Shown here: piece after piece, positions 57,112 to 64,000 of the stretch
Numbering within the stretch: position 1 is the stretch's first letter
Layout of the letters: each line of letters starts with the position of its first letter
Source: Massilia oculi
Lineage (GTDB): Bacteria > Pseudomonadota > Gammaproteobacteria > Burkholderiales > Burkholderiaceae_D
Direction of reading: 5' to 3'
Assembly: GCF_003143515.1 (NCBI RefSeq)
Contig: NZ_CP029343.1
Location: forward strand, 3,038,001-3,102,000
Length of the DNA stretch: 64,000 nt
The notes under the pieces: model-generated
The model's input: only the letters and a program-made list of their open reading frames with translations
Databases searched by the model: none
Told to the model about the DNA's origin: nothing
Program-made: the position numbers and the translations under genes

Positions 57112-58292
57112 ATCGTTTCACCAAACAGCTCGCGGCCGATCAGCATGCGACGGATTTCGCTGGTGCCGGCGCCGATCTCGTACAGCTTGGCGTCGCGCCA
57201 CAGGCGGCCCACCGGGTATTCATTGATGTAGCCGTTGCCGCCCAGGGCCTGGATCGCTTCGCCCGCCATCCAGGTGGCCTTTTCGGCGCTGTACAGGATG
57301 GCGCCGGCGGCGTCCTTGCGCAGGGCGCGTACTTGTTCCGGCTTCGTCGCGCGGTCGCAGGCCTGGCCCACGGCGTACACATAGGCGCGGCAAGCCATCA
57401 TGGTCGAATACATGTCGGCGATCTTGCCCTGCATCAGCTGGAATTCACCGATCGCCTGGCCGAACTGCTTGCGGTCGTGGATATACGGCACCACGACGTC
57501 CATGCAGGCCGCCATGATGCCCAGCGGGCCGCCGGACAGCACGGTGCGCTCGAAGTCCAGGCCCGACATCAGGACGTTGACGCCCTTGCCGACGCCGCCC
57601 AGCACGTTTTCCACAGGCACTTCGCAATCCTGGAACACCAGCTCGCCGGTGTGCGAGCCGCGCATGCCCAGCTTGTCCAGTTTTTGCGCGACCGAGAATC
57701 CCTTGAAACCTTTTTCGATCAGGAAGGCGGTCATGCCGCGCGGGCCCGCCTCGAGGTCGGTCTTGGCGTACACCACCAGGGTGTCGGCGTCCGGACCGTT
57801 GGTGATCCACATCTTGCTGCCGTTCAGCACGTAGCGATCGCCCTTGAGGTCGGCGCGCAGCTTCATGCTGACCACGTCGGAGCCGGCGTTGGGCTCGGAC
57901 ATCGCCAGTGCACCGACGTGCTCGCCCGAGATCAGCTTGGGCAGGTATTTGCGCTTCTGTTCCTCGTTGCCGTTGCGCTTGATCTGGTTGACGCACAGGT
58001 TCGAGTGGGCGCCGTAGGACAGGCCGACCGAAGCCGAGGCGCGCGAGATTTCTTCCATGGCCACGATGTGGGCCAGGTAACCCATATTGGCGCCGCCGTA
58101 TTCCTCGCCGACGGTAATGCCAAGCAGGCCCAGTTCGCCCATCTTCTTCCACAAGTCCATCGGAAACTGGTCGCTGCGGTCGATCTCGGCAGCGCGCGGG
58201 GCGATTTCGCTCGCCGCGAATTGTTGGACTGCTTCGCGCAGCGCGGCGATGTCTTCGCCATGGTCAAAGGTCAAGCCTGGGAGATGCAGCAT
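57108..58292 (-). CDS. liuA: isovaleryl-CoA dehydrogenase
   Basis: 394 residues. It oxidises isovaleryl-CoA to 3-methylcrotonyl-CoA, the committed leucine step. Family marks: [75 protein letters not shown] (the segment with the IVD-type catalytic Glu) and [36 protein letters not shown] LiuR operator-promoter lies 54-89 bp upstream of the start. Its product is the substrate of LiuB/LiuD encoded 28 kb away. Confidence 0.96.
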   Translation of the reverse strand: MLHLPGLTFDHGEDIAALREAVQQFAASEIAPRAAEIDRSDQFPMDLWKKMGELGLLGITVGEEYGGANMGYLAHIVAMEEISRASASVGLSYGAHSNLCVNQIKRNGNEEQKRKYLPKLISGEHVGALAMSEPNAGSDVVSMKLRADLKGDRYVLNGSKMWITNGPDADTLVVYAKTDLEAGPRGMTAFLIEKGFKGFSVAQKLDKLGMRGSHTGELVFQDCEVPVENVLGGVGKGVNVLMSGLDFERTVLSGGPLGIMAACMDVVVPYIHDRKQFGQAIGEFQLMQGKIADMYSTMMACRAYVYAVGQACDRATKPEQVRALRKDAAGAILYSAEKATWMAGEAIQALGGNGYINEYPVGRLWRDAKLYEIGAGTSEIRRMLIGRELFGETM

Positions 58293-58345
58293 GTCGTCCT
58301 CACGGTGAACGGTGGTTGGGCAGAGTGGGCAGCCAGTGAACGAAT

Positions 58346-58381
58346 ATGATACTCGCCTGTTACGTTAACGTAAACGTAAAG
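58346..58381 (-). promoter_or_regulatory. liuA promoter with LiuR operator
   Basis: Minus strand: TTTACG (58374-58369), 17 bp, TATCAT (58351-58346). The -35 lies inside the operator 58358-58381, which contains the perfect palindrome TTACGTTAACGTAA (58360-58373) and an added ACGTAAA. It matches the ychJ site at 21 of 24 positions. Operator overlap with the -35 fits repression by LiuR. Confidence 0.85.
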
Positions 58382-58857
58382 TGAAGTCGTCGTAGGCGGC
58401 TTCCCCGGCCCACGACACGCTTGCCACATCGGGACAAGGTTCGCGCTGATGAAAATGACAATAAAACTGCGACGCCGAGAATCAACATCTGTTTATTGGA
58501 CAGAGAAAGAATTGCGGTTTTACGTTATTTGAAACGCATAAAAATGATTTGCCGGGCCGGTTTATGATACATGTTGTATTTGCATCATAAGACGCCCGGG
58601 AACTCGTCTTTATTGTTATCCTCAAACCATGCATCGCCGCGTTATCGGCAGGAATGAAAAATAATGATTTTTCCGATGGCAATATATTGATTGCTTATAC
58701 GGTTTGCTGATCACTTTGCCTGACCCGGACAAGATACGGTCAGCAGGCAAGTCCGGTGCGTGGCACCCAGAAACGGGAGGAGTAGCGGGAAGGAGGTCGA
58801 GGAAATTCTGTCGCGTATAAAGATCTGATGGCTGCCAAACATAGCTGGAGACAAATC
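58382..58857. other. AT-richer intergenic region, no convincing gene
   Basis: 476 bp of clearly lower G+C than the surroundings. A 66-codon minus-strand ORF (58482-58682) has no ribosome site or family resemblance. An imperfect hairpin, TTGCCTGACC with GGTCAGCAGGCAA (58716-58750), could end or regulate a transcript. GGTTTTACGTTATTTG near 58513 recalls a LiuR half-site only weakly. Confidence 0.6.
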
Positions 58858-59067
58858 ATGAAAACGCTGATACTTGTACTATTGCTGTCAACGATTGCCC
58901 CTTTTGCGTTCGCCAATACGGCGTATTATGAATTAAAGGTTTGGCAGAGCAATAATCAGAATCTCAAAAGCGTCGGAAAGTACGAGACATTGGGGCAATG
59001 CCGGACGGCGCTGGCCGAGTTCCGGAAGGCCAATTCGGGATGGACGGGGGGATGCTTCAATATTTAG
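58858..59067 (+). CDS. small exported protein of unknown function
   Basis: 69 residues from ATG 58858; GGAG at 58847-58850 lies 7 nt before it, better than the in-frame ATG at 58828. The first 20 residues (MKTLILVLLLSTIAPFAFA) form a clean Sec signal peptide with cleavage after AFA. The mature part of about 50 residues (NTAYYELKVWQSNNQNLKS) is polar with two Cys (about 51 and 67) that could pair. Codon use is less GC-biased than in neighbouring genes, as is the whole 58.4-59.1 kb stretch, so recent acquisition is possible. I do not recognise a family. Confidence 0.65.
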   Translation: MKTLILVLLLSTIAPFAFANTAYYELKVWQSNNQNLKSVGKYETLGQCRTALAEFRKANSGWTGGCFNI

Positions 59068-59206
59068 CCCGCGATATCATTCCGGTCCCCGTAACAAGGA
59101 CCTGATACAAGGCATGCATCCAATCCGCACGGCGCTCGTCGCCATTGCGGATTGAATTTCTTCGTTCTTCGACAGCCGATGCGGCGACCGCGGCTGACCG
59201 GCTGGA

Positions 59207-59611
59207 TCACGCCATGTCGCGCGCCGTCTCGTCCTCGCTCAGCAGGCGACGGCATTCTTCCTCATGGGCCGAAATCTCTTCCAGCGCCATTTCGATATCG
59301 GCGCGCTGCTGCTCCAGGGTCAGGCGCTGCTGGGCCAGCACGCCCAGGAAGCGGTTGATCTGGGCCACGGTGTCCCGCGGCGACTCATACATGTCGACGA
59401 TGCTCTTAATTTCGGACAAGGTCAGGCCGAGGCGCTTACCGCGCAGGGTCAGCTTCAGGCGGGTACGGTCGCGCGGGGTGTACACGCGGTTGCGTCCGCC
59501 CACGCCCTCGCGCTTGGGGCTGAGCAGGCCCTGGTCTTCATAAAAACGGATCGCCCTTGCGGTGATGTCGAATTCGCGAGCCAGTTCGGCGATGGTATAG
59601 GTAGTGGGCAT
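59207..59611 (-). CDS. liuR: LiuR, MerR-family regulator of branched-chain catabolism
   Basis: 134 residues. The N-terminal MerR HTH is TYTIAELAREFDITARAIRFYEDQGLLSP, then RNRVYTPRDRTRLKLTLRGKRLGLTLSEIKSIVDMYESPRD, a run characteristic of LiuR. A C-terminal coiled coil (QQRLTLEQQRADIEMALEEI) makes the dimer; there is no metal-binding Cys cluster. LiuR represses leucine/isovalerate genes and responds to a pathway acyl-CoA. It lies near liuA, and an operator-like site precedes it, so autoregulation is likely. Confidence 0.93.
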   Translation of the reverse strand: MPTTYTIAELAREFDITARAIRFYEDQGLLSPKREGVGGRNRVYTPRDRTRLKLTLRGKRLGLTLSEIKSIVDMYESPRDTVAQINRFLGVLAQQRLTLEQQRADIEMALEEISAHEEECRRLLSEDETARDMA

Positions 59612-59661
59612 GAGTTTCGGGCGGTTGGGAAACGTTCGCGGCTATCGCTTAGAATCGAAAA

Positions 59662-59694
59662 ATGATACTGTGATTGCCGTTTACGTTAACTGTC
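59662..59694 (-). promoter_or_regulatory. liuR promoter with degenerate LiuR site
   Basis: TTTACGTTAAC at 59680-59690 equals the left half of the LiuR operator, while the right half (TGTCAG) has decayed. On the minus strand TTAACG (59689-59684), 16 bp, TATCAT (59667-59662) reads toward liuR, with the same -10 as the liuA promoter. The site is also 56 bp before the divergent metallo-hydrolase gene. Confidence 0.65.
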
Positions 59695-59746
59695 AGTTTC
59701 GCCACATTGTAGCGCGGTCCACTGACCCGGAAAACGAAAGATTGCC

Positions 59747-60799
59747 ATGAATGCCCTCGAAGCCCAGCTGGATTATCCATTTGGCGACACCATCCCCGCT
59801 TCCGGCGCCGTGCACGAGGTCATGCCGGGGCTGCGCTGGGCGCGCATGCCCCTGCCGTTCGCGCTGGACCATATCAATGTGTGGCTGCTGAACGACGTTT
59901 TCGACGAGCGGCGCGGCTGGAGCCTGGTCGATACCGGCGCCGGCACCGACGCCACCCGCGCCGCTTGGGAACAGGTTCTGGAGCAAGGCCTGGACGGCCA
60001 ACCACTGGTGCGCGTGATCGCGACGCATTGCCATCCCGACCACGTCGGCCTGTCCGGCTGGCTGAGCGCGCGCTTCGGGGCGCCGTTCTGGACCACCACC
60101 GGCGAGTTCGGCTTCATGCGCATGATGGCGGCGGCGCTGCCCGGCGTGGACGGGCCGTCGGCCATTCCCCATTTCGAACGCCACGGTCTGGTCGATGCGG
60201 CGATGCTGGACCAGATGCGCAGCCGCCGCAATTACTATCCGTCGCTGGTGCCGTCGGTACCGGAAGCCTATACCCGGCTGCAGGATGGCCAGCTCGTCAC
60301 GATCGGCGGCCAGGCCTGGCGCGTGATCACCGGCTTCGGCCACTCGCCGGAACACGCCTCGCTCTACTGTGAGGCGCTGAACGTGCTGCTCTCGGGCGAT
60401 ATGGTGTTGCCGCGCATCTCGACCAATGTCTCGGTATTCGCGGTCGAGCCCGAGGGCAATCCGCTCCAGCTCTACCTCGATTCGCTGTCGAAGTTCGCCG
60501 ACCTGCCCGAGGACGTGCTGGTGCTGCCGTCGCACGGCAAGCCCTTCCGCGGCCTGCATACCCGCATCGCCCAGTTGCGCGACCACCATGTGGCGCGCCT
60601 GGCCGAGGTGATCGCGGCCTGCGTCACGCCACGCTCGGCGACCGACATCGTGCCGATCATGTTCCGGCGGCCGCTCGACGCCCACCAGCTCAGCTTTGCG
60701 CTGGGCGAGGCGCTGGCCCACTTGCACAAGCTATGGCGTGACGGAAGTTTGCGCCGGGAAATCGCTGACGATGGCGTCGTGAGATTTCAACAAATCTAA
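59747..60799 (+). CDS. MBL-fold metallo-hydrolase
   Basis: 350 residues. The zinc motif HxHxDH is ATHCHPDHVGLSG, followed by the later His in GFGHSPEHASLY, Asp in LLSGDMVLP and His in VLPSHGKPF, so the binuclear site is complete. A C-terminal winged-helix-like segment (about 285-345) matches glyoxalase II-like relatives that hydrolyse thioesters. Divergent from liuR across a shared LiuR-type half-site, it may act on a CoA or glutathione thioester linked to the pathway. The substrate is not known. Confidence 0.92.
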   Translation: MNALEAQLDYPFGDTIPASGAVHEVMPGLRWARMPLPFALDHINVWLLNDVFDERRGWSLVDTGAGTDATRAAWEQVLEQGLDGQPLVRVIATHCHPDHVGLSGWLSARFGAPFWTTTGEFGFMRMMAAALPGVDGPSAIPHFERHGLVDAAMLDQMRSRRNYYPSLVPSVPEAYTRLQDGQLVTIGGQAWRVITGFGHSPEHASLYCEALNVLLSGDMVLPRISTNVSVFAVEPEGNPLQLYLDSLSKFADLPEDVLVLPSHGKPFRGLHTRIAQLRDHHVARLAEVIAACVTPRSATDIVPIMFRRPLDAHQLSFALGEALAHLHKLWRDGSLRREIADDGVVRFQQI

Positions 60800-61076
60800 C
60801 ATTTCATTTGTAACCACTCGATACAATTTTTTTGGTACGTGTATTCCAGTCGTCTTGTCTAAGTAATGGTGCGTACACTTATTCATTTCGAATAATAGAA
60901 TATTTTGTAAAAATCCTACTTCGGCGTATTGCTGTTGGGTATTAGTTGCACTGAGCGTAAAAACTCTTAAAAAACCACATCATTGTTACATTTTAGTTGT
61001 ATGATTTGGACCTTTGGCTTCTCATCCATACGGGAGAAGAAGCCGCCCGTACAGTCTCAATAAACCCAGTATCACG
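60800..61076. other. AT-rich regulatory gap upstream of the HTH gene
   Basis: 277 bp, strikingly AT-rich against its surroundings, with runs such as ATTTTTTTGG and CTTAAAAAACC. No ORF, tRNA or strong terminator was found. TATGAT at 61000-61005 may be a -10 but lacks a partner -35. GGCTTCT and AGAAGCC near 61016-61043 can pair in the leader RNA of the next gene. Confidence 0.5.
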
Positions 61077-61496
61077 ATGAATTCAACGAATGAACGGGAG
61101 AGCTTCAGTGAGCGACTGCAGCAGGCCCTGAAGAACGCACACTACTCGCCCGACAGCCCCACCCGCCTCGCCCGAGAATTTAACATCCGCTTCGAAGGCC
61201 GTCCGATCACGGTCCACGCGGCCCGCAAATGGCTGGTAGGCGAAGCCATTCCTACCCAGGAAAAACTGCGCATGATCGCCCAGTGGCTGGGCGTGCCGGC
61301 CGACTGGCTGCGCTTCGGCGGCGCCGAGCAGGCCGCCAGCCTTGACGCCGCCAACGGTGGCGGCGCCCGCTTCGAATCGGCCGACGTCAAGCTGATCGCC
61401 GACCTGCAGCGCCTGGATGAACACCACCGCCAGCTGGCGCGCGAGTTCATTCGCATGCTGGTGCGCATGAACCACCAGAAAGCGGAAGCGAAGTAA
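61077..61496 (+). CDS. helix-turn-helix (Cro/CI-like) regulator
   Basis: 139 residues from ATG 61077. An XRE-like helical domain covers about 8-80: FSERLQQALKNAHYSPDSPTRLAREFN, then RPITVHAARKWLVGEAIPTQEKLRMIAQWLGVPADWLRFG, the pattern of phage-repressor-like proteins that read DNA near a K-W-L/G-E turn. A Gly/Ala linker leads to a C-terminal helix with KLIADLQRLDEHHRQLAREF. The lack of an S24 peptidase domain means it is not a self-cleaving repressor. No phage genes are near. Its target is unknown; a long AT-rich leader precedes it. Confidence 0.85.
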   Translation: MNSTNERESFSERLQQALKNAHYSPDSPTRLAREFNIRFEGRPITVHAARKWLVGEAIPTQEKLRMIAQWLGVPADWLRFGGAEQAASLDAANGGGARFESADVKLIADLQRLDEHHRQLAREFIRMLVRMNHQKAEAK

Positions 61497-61624
61497 GTCG
61501 TCTTTTCTCGCGGCTTGCACTTTTCGTCATGCCGGGCCGCACAAACGGCCGCAGCTGGGTCATAATCTGTTCAGGTGGCAGCATGTCCGCCACCGCCTCA
61601 GGTCCACCCAGGAGCAGCTGCCGC

Positions 61625-61798
61625 ATGCGAAACAACTACGCCAATACCGCCCAGCTCAAGGATTTGATGACGGCGCCGCCCATGACGGCAGCGCGTCATG
61701 CCGAGGTCATGCGAGAACGCAATGCCCGGCGACGAATGCTTGAAGAGGCGCGCGAGTTGAAGAAGTCCGAAGACAAGCAGTACGACGACAAACGCTGA
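61625..61798 (+). CDS. small charged protein of unknown function
   Basis: 57 residues from ATG 61625, with AGGAG 10 nt upstream; an earlier in-frame ATG (61529) lacks a site. The N-terminus is neutral (MRNNYANTAQLKDLMTAPPM) and the C-terminal half is a strongly basic/acidic helix (RHAEVMRERNARRRMLEEARE). There is no signal or membrane segment. It may bind nucleic acid or be a small regulator. I do not recognise the family. Confidence 0.6.
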   Translation: MRNNYANTAQLKDLMTAPPMTAARHAEVMRERNARRRMLEEARELKKSEDKQYDDKR

Positions 61799-61831
61799 AC
61801 GCGTGCGCCGGCAGGACGCTGGCGGCGCCGT

Positions 61832-62440
61832 TCAGGCGTCTTGTTCGCCCTTCATGCCGCCCCAGCGGGCGGCCTGGGCATTCTCTATCCCTAATAAATC
61901 CACGACACGGTCCACCGTGTGCTCGACCATGTCCGCAATCGTCGCCGGCCGGTGATAGAAGCTTGGCAGGGGAGGGAAGATGATGCCGCCCATTTCGGTC
62001 ACGGCCGTCATATTGCGCAAGTGGGCCAGGTTGAAGGGCGTTTCGCGCACCATCAGGATCAGGCGCCGGCGTTCCTTCAGGACCACATCGGCCGCGCGTG
62101 TCACAAGGTTGTCAGAAAAACCATGGGCGACCGCTGCCAGCGTTTTCATCGAACAGGGGGCGATCACCATGCCGTCGGCTTGGTACGAGCCGCTGGCGAT
62201 CGAGGCGCCGACGTCGCGGTTGCGGTGGACGACGTGGGCCAGTGCCTCGACGTCGCGTCGCTGCAGGCCGAGTTCCTGGTGCAGGGTGAGGGAGGCGGCG
62301 TCGGAAACGACCAGGTGGGACTCGATGTCCGGGGTGCCGTGCAGCCGCCGCAGCAGCTGCACGCCATAGACCGCGCCGGTCGCGCCGGTGATGGCGACGA
62401 TGATCCGGCGGCGGTCGCCACCGCGCGGGCGATCAGCCAT
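61832..62440 (-). CDS. ubiX: flavin prenyltransferase UbiX
   Basis: 202 residues. It prenylates FMN to the cofactor of the UbiD decarboxylase in ubiquinone synthesis. The flavin motif IIVAITGATGAVYGVQLLRRL is followed by LVVSDAA, the Ser/Met region MVIAPCSMKTLAAVAHGFSDNLVTRAADV, and RRLILMVRETPFNLAHLRNM. It lies directly downstream of grxD (4-nt gap), so the two are likely co-transcribed. Confidence 0.96.
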   Translation of the reverse strand: MADRPRGGDRRRIIVAITGATGAVYGVQLLRRLHGTPDIESHLVVSDAASLTLHQELGLQRRDVEALAHVVHRNRDVGASIASGSYQADGMVIAPCSMKTLAAVAHGFSDNLVTRAADVVLKERRRLILMVRETPFNLAHLRNMTAVTEMGGIIFPPLPSFYHRPATIADMVEHTVDRVVDLLGIENAQAARWGGMKGEQDA

Positions 62441-62444
62441 CCGA

Positions 62445-62759
62445 TCAGTCGTTTTTCAGCAGGGTCTGCAGTTCGCCGGATTCGTACATCTCGTTCATGA
62501 TGTCGGTGCCGCCGATGAACTCGCCCTTCACGTACAGCTGTGGAATGGTCGGCCAGTTCGAGTAGTCCTTGATGCCCTGACGCACTTCGGCGTCGTCCAG
62601 CACATTGACGGTGGCAACGTTGTCAACGCCGCAGGCTTTCAGGATCTGGATGGCGCGGCCCGAGAAGCCGCACTGCGGGAACTGGGCGGTGCCCTTCATG
62701 AACAGCACGACCGGGGTGGAGGTCACGGTTTCTTTGATCCAGGTTTGCACGTCGCTCAT
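62445..62759 (-). CDS. grxD: monothiol glutaredoxin Grx4 (GrxD)
   Basis: 104 residues from ATG 62759. The monothiol active site is CGFS ([11 protein letters not shown], Cys30). Other conserved parts are the Lys of MKGT and [19 protein letters not shown], then the GSH-binding end. Such CGFS proteins carry and deliver [2Fe-2S] clusters with a BolA partner. It is followed by ubiX. A longer reading frame upstream crosses a REP-like repeat and is not used. Confidence 0.97.
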   Translation of the reverse strand: MSDVQTWIKETVTSTPVVLFMKGTAQFPQCGFSGRAIQILKACGVDNVATVNVLDDAEVRQGIKDYSNWPTIPQLYVKGEFIGGTDIMNEMYESGELQTLLKND

Positions 62760-62838
62760 TTGATTCTGCCTTTGAAGAAAAGGAATAAGTAGATGGCGAC
62801 ATTCTATAACGACTTGGCCGACGAAGTTGGCCAAGTCG

Positions 62839-62864
62839 CCCCCACGCAGGTGGGGGACCAAGTT
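62839..62864. repeat. dispersed palindromic repeat, partial copy 3
   Basis: CCCCCAC-GCAG-GTGGGGG then ACCAAGTT. It corresponds to the second stem-loop and tail of the elements at 23510 and 57055; the first stem-loop is missing. It lies in the divergent gap between grxD and a small membrane-protein gene. Confidence 0.7.
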
Positions 62865-62929
62865 CGCCATCCGTCGACCACTGGTGGTCTGCGGTATCAT
62901 CGACCGGTTCAAGATTATCCACAAACACG

Positions 62930-63241
62930 ATGAAGACGTTTGCTACCTTGCCCCCAGTGGCCATGTGGGCGTTCGCGGCCGTGCTCGGTCTGCCCGCCTT
63001 GTTCGATATCGCCAGCGCCCTCTCGCGTGGCTGGTTCGCCGGCATCTTCTTCGCACTAGGGCCCCTGATGATGGCGCTGTACCTGGCCTGGTGCGCATTG
63101 CAGCGCAGGGCCGGCCGCACGGCGCTGCTGGAGTCGCCGCGCGTGACCCTGATCGGCTACATCTGCTTCGGCGCCTTCGTCGGCAGCTTCCTGGTGAAGA
63201 TCATGAGCCAGGGTTCGACCCTGAGACTGCCTGGAATATGA
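62930..63241 (+). CDS. small membrane protein, paralog A
   Basis: 103 residues with about three hydrophobic segments ([19 protein letters not shown], then [17 protein letters not shown], then [17 protein letters not shown]). I know no function. It aligns along its length with the gene at 63303: shared [18 protein letters not shown], a middle helix, and [20 protein letters not shown]. The ATG at 62930 lacks a good ribosome site. A 20-bp box (62890-62909, TGCGGTATCATCGACCGGTT) recurs with two changes before the paralog. Confidence 0.75.
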   Translation: MKTFATLPPVAMWAFAAVLGLPALFDIASALSRGWFAGIFFALGPLMMALYLAWCALQRRAGRTALLESPRVTLIGYICFGAFVGSFLVKIMSQGSTLRLPGI

Positions 63242-63302
63242 CGGTATGCAGCCGGCATTGCGGTATGATCGCCCGGTTTGTCATTCGATTATTGGAGTAG
63301 AG

Positions 63303-63590
63303 ATGCAGCAACCCCGCCCGCGCGTACCATCGCCGAACATGAATTTCGTGATCGCCGCCCTGCTGGGCATTCCCGGCTTGCTGAACATCTATGGCGGCAT
63401 CACGCGCTCCAGCGTGGGCGACATCCTGTCCGGCGTGGCGGCCCTGGTGTACGCCGCGCTGCTGGTGCGCGACGCCGTGCACATCAAGAAGACCGGCCTG
63501 CCGGCCATCCCGCAGGCGCGCATGCTGCTGATCGGCTTCGGCTGCCTGACGGTCTACCTGATCGGCATGTTCATGAAGCACAGCGGATAA
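63303..63590 (+). CDS. small membrane protein, paralog B
   Basis: 95 residues from ATG 63303, with GGAG four to five nt upstream. Three hydrophobic segments: FVIAALLGIPGLLNIYGG, LSGVAALVYAALLVRDA and MLLIGFGCLTVYLIGMFM, with a basic cytoplasmic loop (HIKKTG). It is a tandem paralog of the gene 61 bp upstream. The upstream box at 63259-63278 includes TATGAT as a likely -10. Its last 20 nt overlap a convergent GNAT gene. Function is unknown. Confidence 0.78.
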   Translation: MQQPRPRVPSPNMNFVIAALLGIPGLLNIYGGITRSSVGDILSGVAALVYAALLVRDAVHIKKTGLPAIPQARMLLIGFGCLTVYLIGMFMKHSG

Positions 63591-64000
63591 ACGTTTTTCC
63601 CAGGCAGATCGACACGGAGCGGCCAACGTAGCGGCCGTAAGGCGGCACTTCCAGATAACCGTGCCGTGCATAAAAGCCGACCGCGCGCACGTTCACGCGC
63701 CGCGTCGACAGCGACAGGCGATGGTAGCCGCAGTCAGCGGCATGCCGTTCCAGCTCGGCCAGGATAGCCGCGCCGGCCCCGCTGCCGGGACGCGCATACA
63801 TCCGCTTGATTTCACCCACCTCCCGTTCGAGCGGACGCAGGGCGCCGCAGCCGACCGCGGCGCCCTGCGCGTCATAGGCGATCACGAAGACCGCGCCGGC
63901 CCCGCGGCAATCCTGCGGTTCGAACGACGAGGCGCCGCTGTCGCCCGTGATCGCGGCCAGCGCCGCGTCGAGTTCCGCGACCAGCCGCCGCGCATCGGGA
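63571..64000 (-). CDS. GNAT-family acetyltransferase, 5' end outside window
   Basis: 143 codons are visible in one open frame to the right edge; the N-terminus is missing. The GNAT core is clear: GCGALRPLEREVGEIKRMYA (strand 4 into the acetyl-CoA loop), GSGAGAAILAELERHAADCG, and the terminal STRRVNVRAVGFYARHGYLEVPPYG. A possible internal GTG (63885) is not the start, because the upstream codons (PDARRLVAELDAALAAITG) are compatible with a GNAT beginning. The substrate is unknown. Confidence 0.88.
   Translation of the reverse strand, partial: PDARRLVAELDAALAAITGDSGASSFEPQDCRGAGAVFVIAYDAQGAAVGCGALRPLEREVGEIKRMYARPGSGAGAAILAELERHAADCGYHRLSLSTRRVNVRAVGFYARHGYLEVPPYGRYVGRSVSICLGKTFIRCAS

Noticed and set aside
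58513..58530. TTTTACGTTATTTGAAACG as a fourth LiuR site
   Set aside because: Only one half resembles the operator and no promoter elements or nearby start fit it.
58482..58682. 66-codon minus-strand ORF in the AT-rich gap
   Set aside because: No ribosome site, no signal or domain pattern, and an ordinary length by chance in AT-richer DNA.

Overview
The window is a high-G+C (roughly 65%) chromosome segment whose gene content and gene orders (ybeD-lipB-lipA; rsmI divergent from lpoA-yraN-diaA-dolP; a LiuR-controlled leucine-catabolism regulon; a large TonB receptor of a type common in oligotrophs) fit a betaproteobacterium of the Oxalobacteraceae, most likely Massilia or a close relative. The genus is an inference from protein flavour and was not tested by database search. 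Nearly all of the window is coding. There is one tRNA (Pro, UGG), and no rRNA, CRISPR array, transposase or prophage was seen.

Layout. 0-6.3 kb: the start of a DUF808 gene, a solitary ribbon-helix-helix protein, HU, a LysE exporter, a FecR/DUF6600 envelope protein, the lipoate genes ybeD-lipB-lipA, then a tandem repeat and a decayed rhodanese gene. 6.3-11.4 kb (minus strand): a compact six-gene operon that looks like an undescribed ribosomal-peptide (graspetide-type) system. It comprises a 62-residue Cys-containing precursor, an MvdD-like ATP-grasp ligase, a Clp-fold serine protease, a MauE-like membrane protein, a MauD-like thioredoxin with CPKC, and an ABC exporter. A strong promoter drives it and an intrinsic terminator sits just behind the precursor. 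11.5-19.4 kb: housekeeping genes (SUV3-type helicase, thioesterase, TlpA thioredoxin, dolP-diaA-yraN-lpoA, rsmI, a TonB-like protein, tRNA-Pro).

19.4-30.9 kb (minus strand): a leucine-degradation operon (liuB, liuC, liuD, liuE plus a ghrA-like reductase) with the whole bioA-bioF-bioD-bioB set embedded between liuC and liuD. The biotin genes thus sit beside the genes of a biotin-dependent carboxylase. 53.9-60.8 kb holds the other half of the pathway: liuA, a thiolase, an SDR, a second acyl-CoA dehydrogenase, the MerR regulator liuR and a metallo-hydrolase. Near-identical palindromes upstream of liuA, next to liuR, and inside ychJ (just upstream of liuB) tie the two loci into one LiuR regulon.

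31-53.4 kb: a peptidoglycan-recycling and amino-sugar island: dadA, a serine hydrolase, a GntR regulator, murQ, an AmpG-like permease, a NagX-like protein, a DigH-like glycosidase lipoprotein, a MurK-like kinase, an amidase lipoprotein, LysR, a VanX/DdpX dipeptidase, dacB, an SpmAB-like protein, an oligopeptide-binding protein, a TonB receptor and an LD-carboxypeptidase. A diguanylate cyclase lies within it. Together these could take muropeptides from outside the cell to GlcNAc-6-P, D-alanine and amino acids. The last 3 kb carry a HTH regulator, ubiX, grxD, two paralogous small membrane proteins and a GNAT cut by the window edge.
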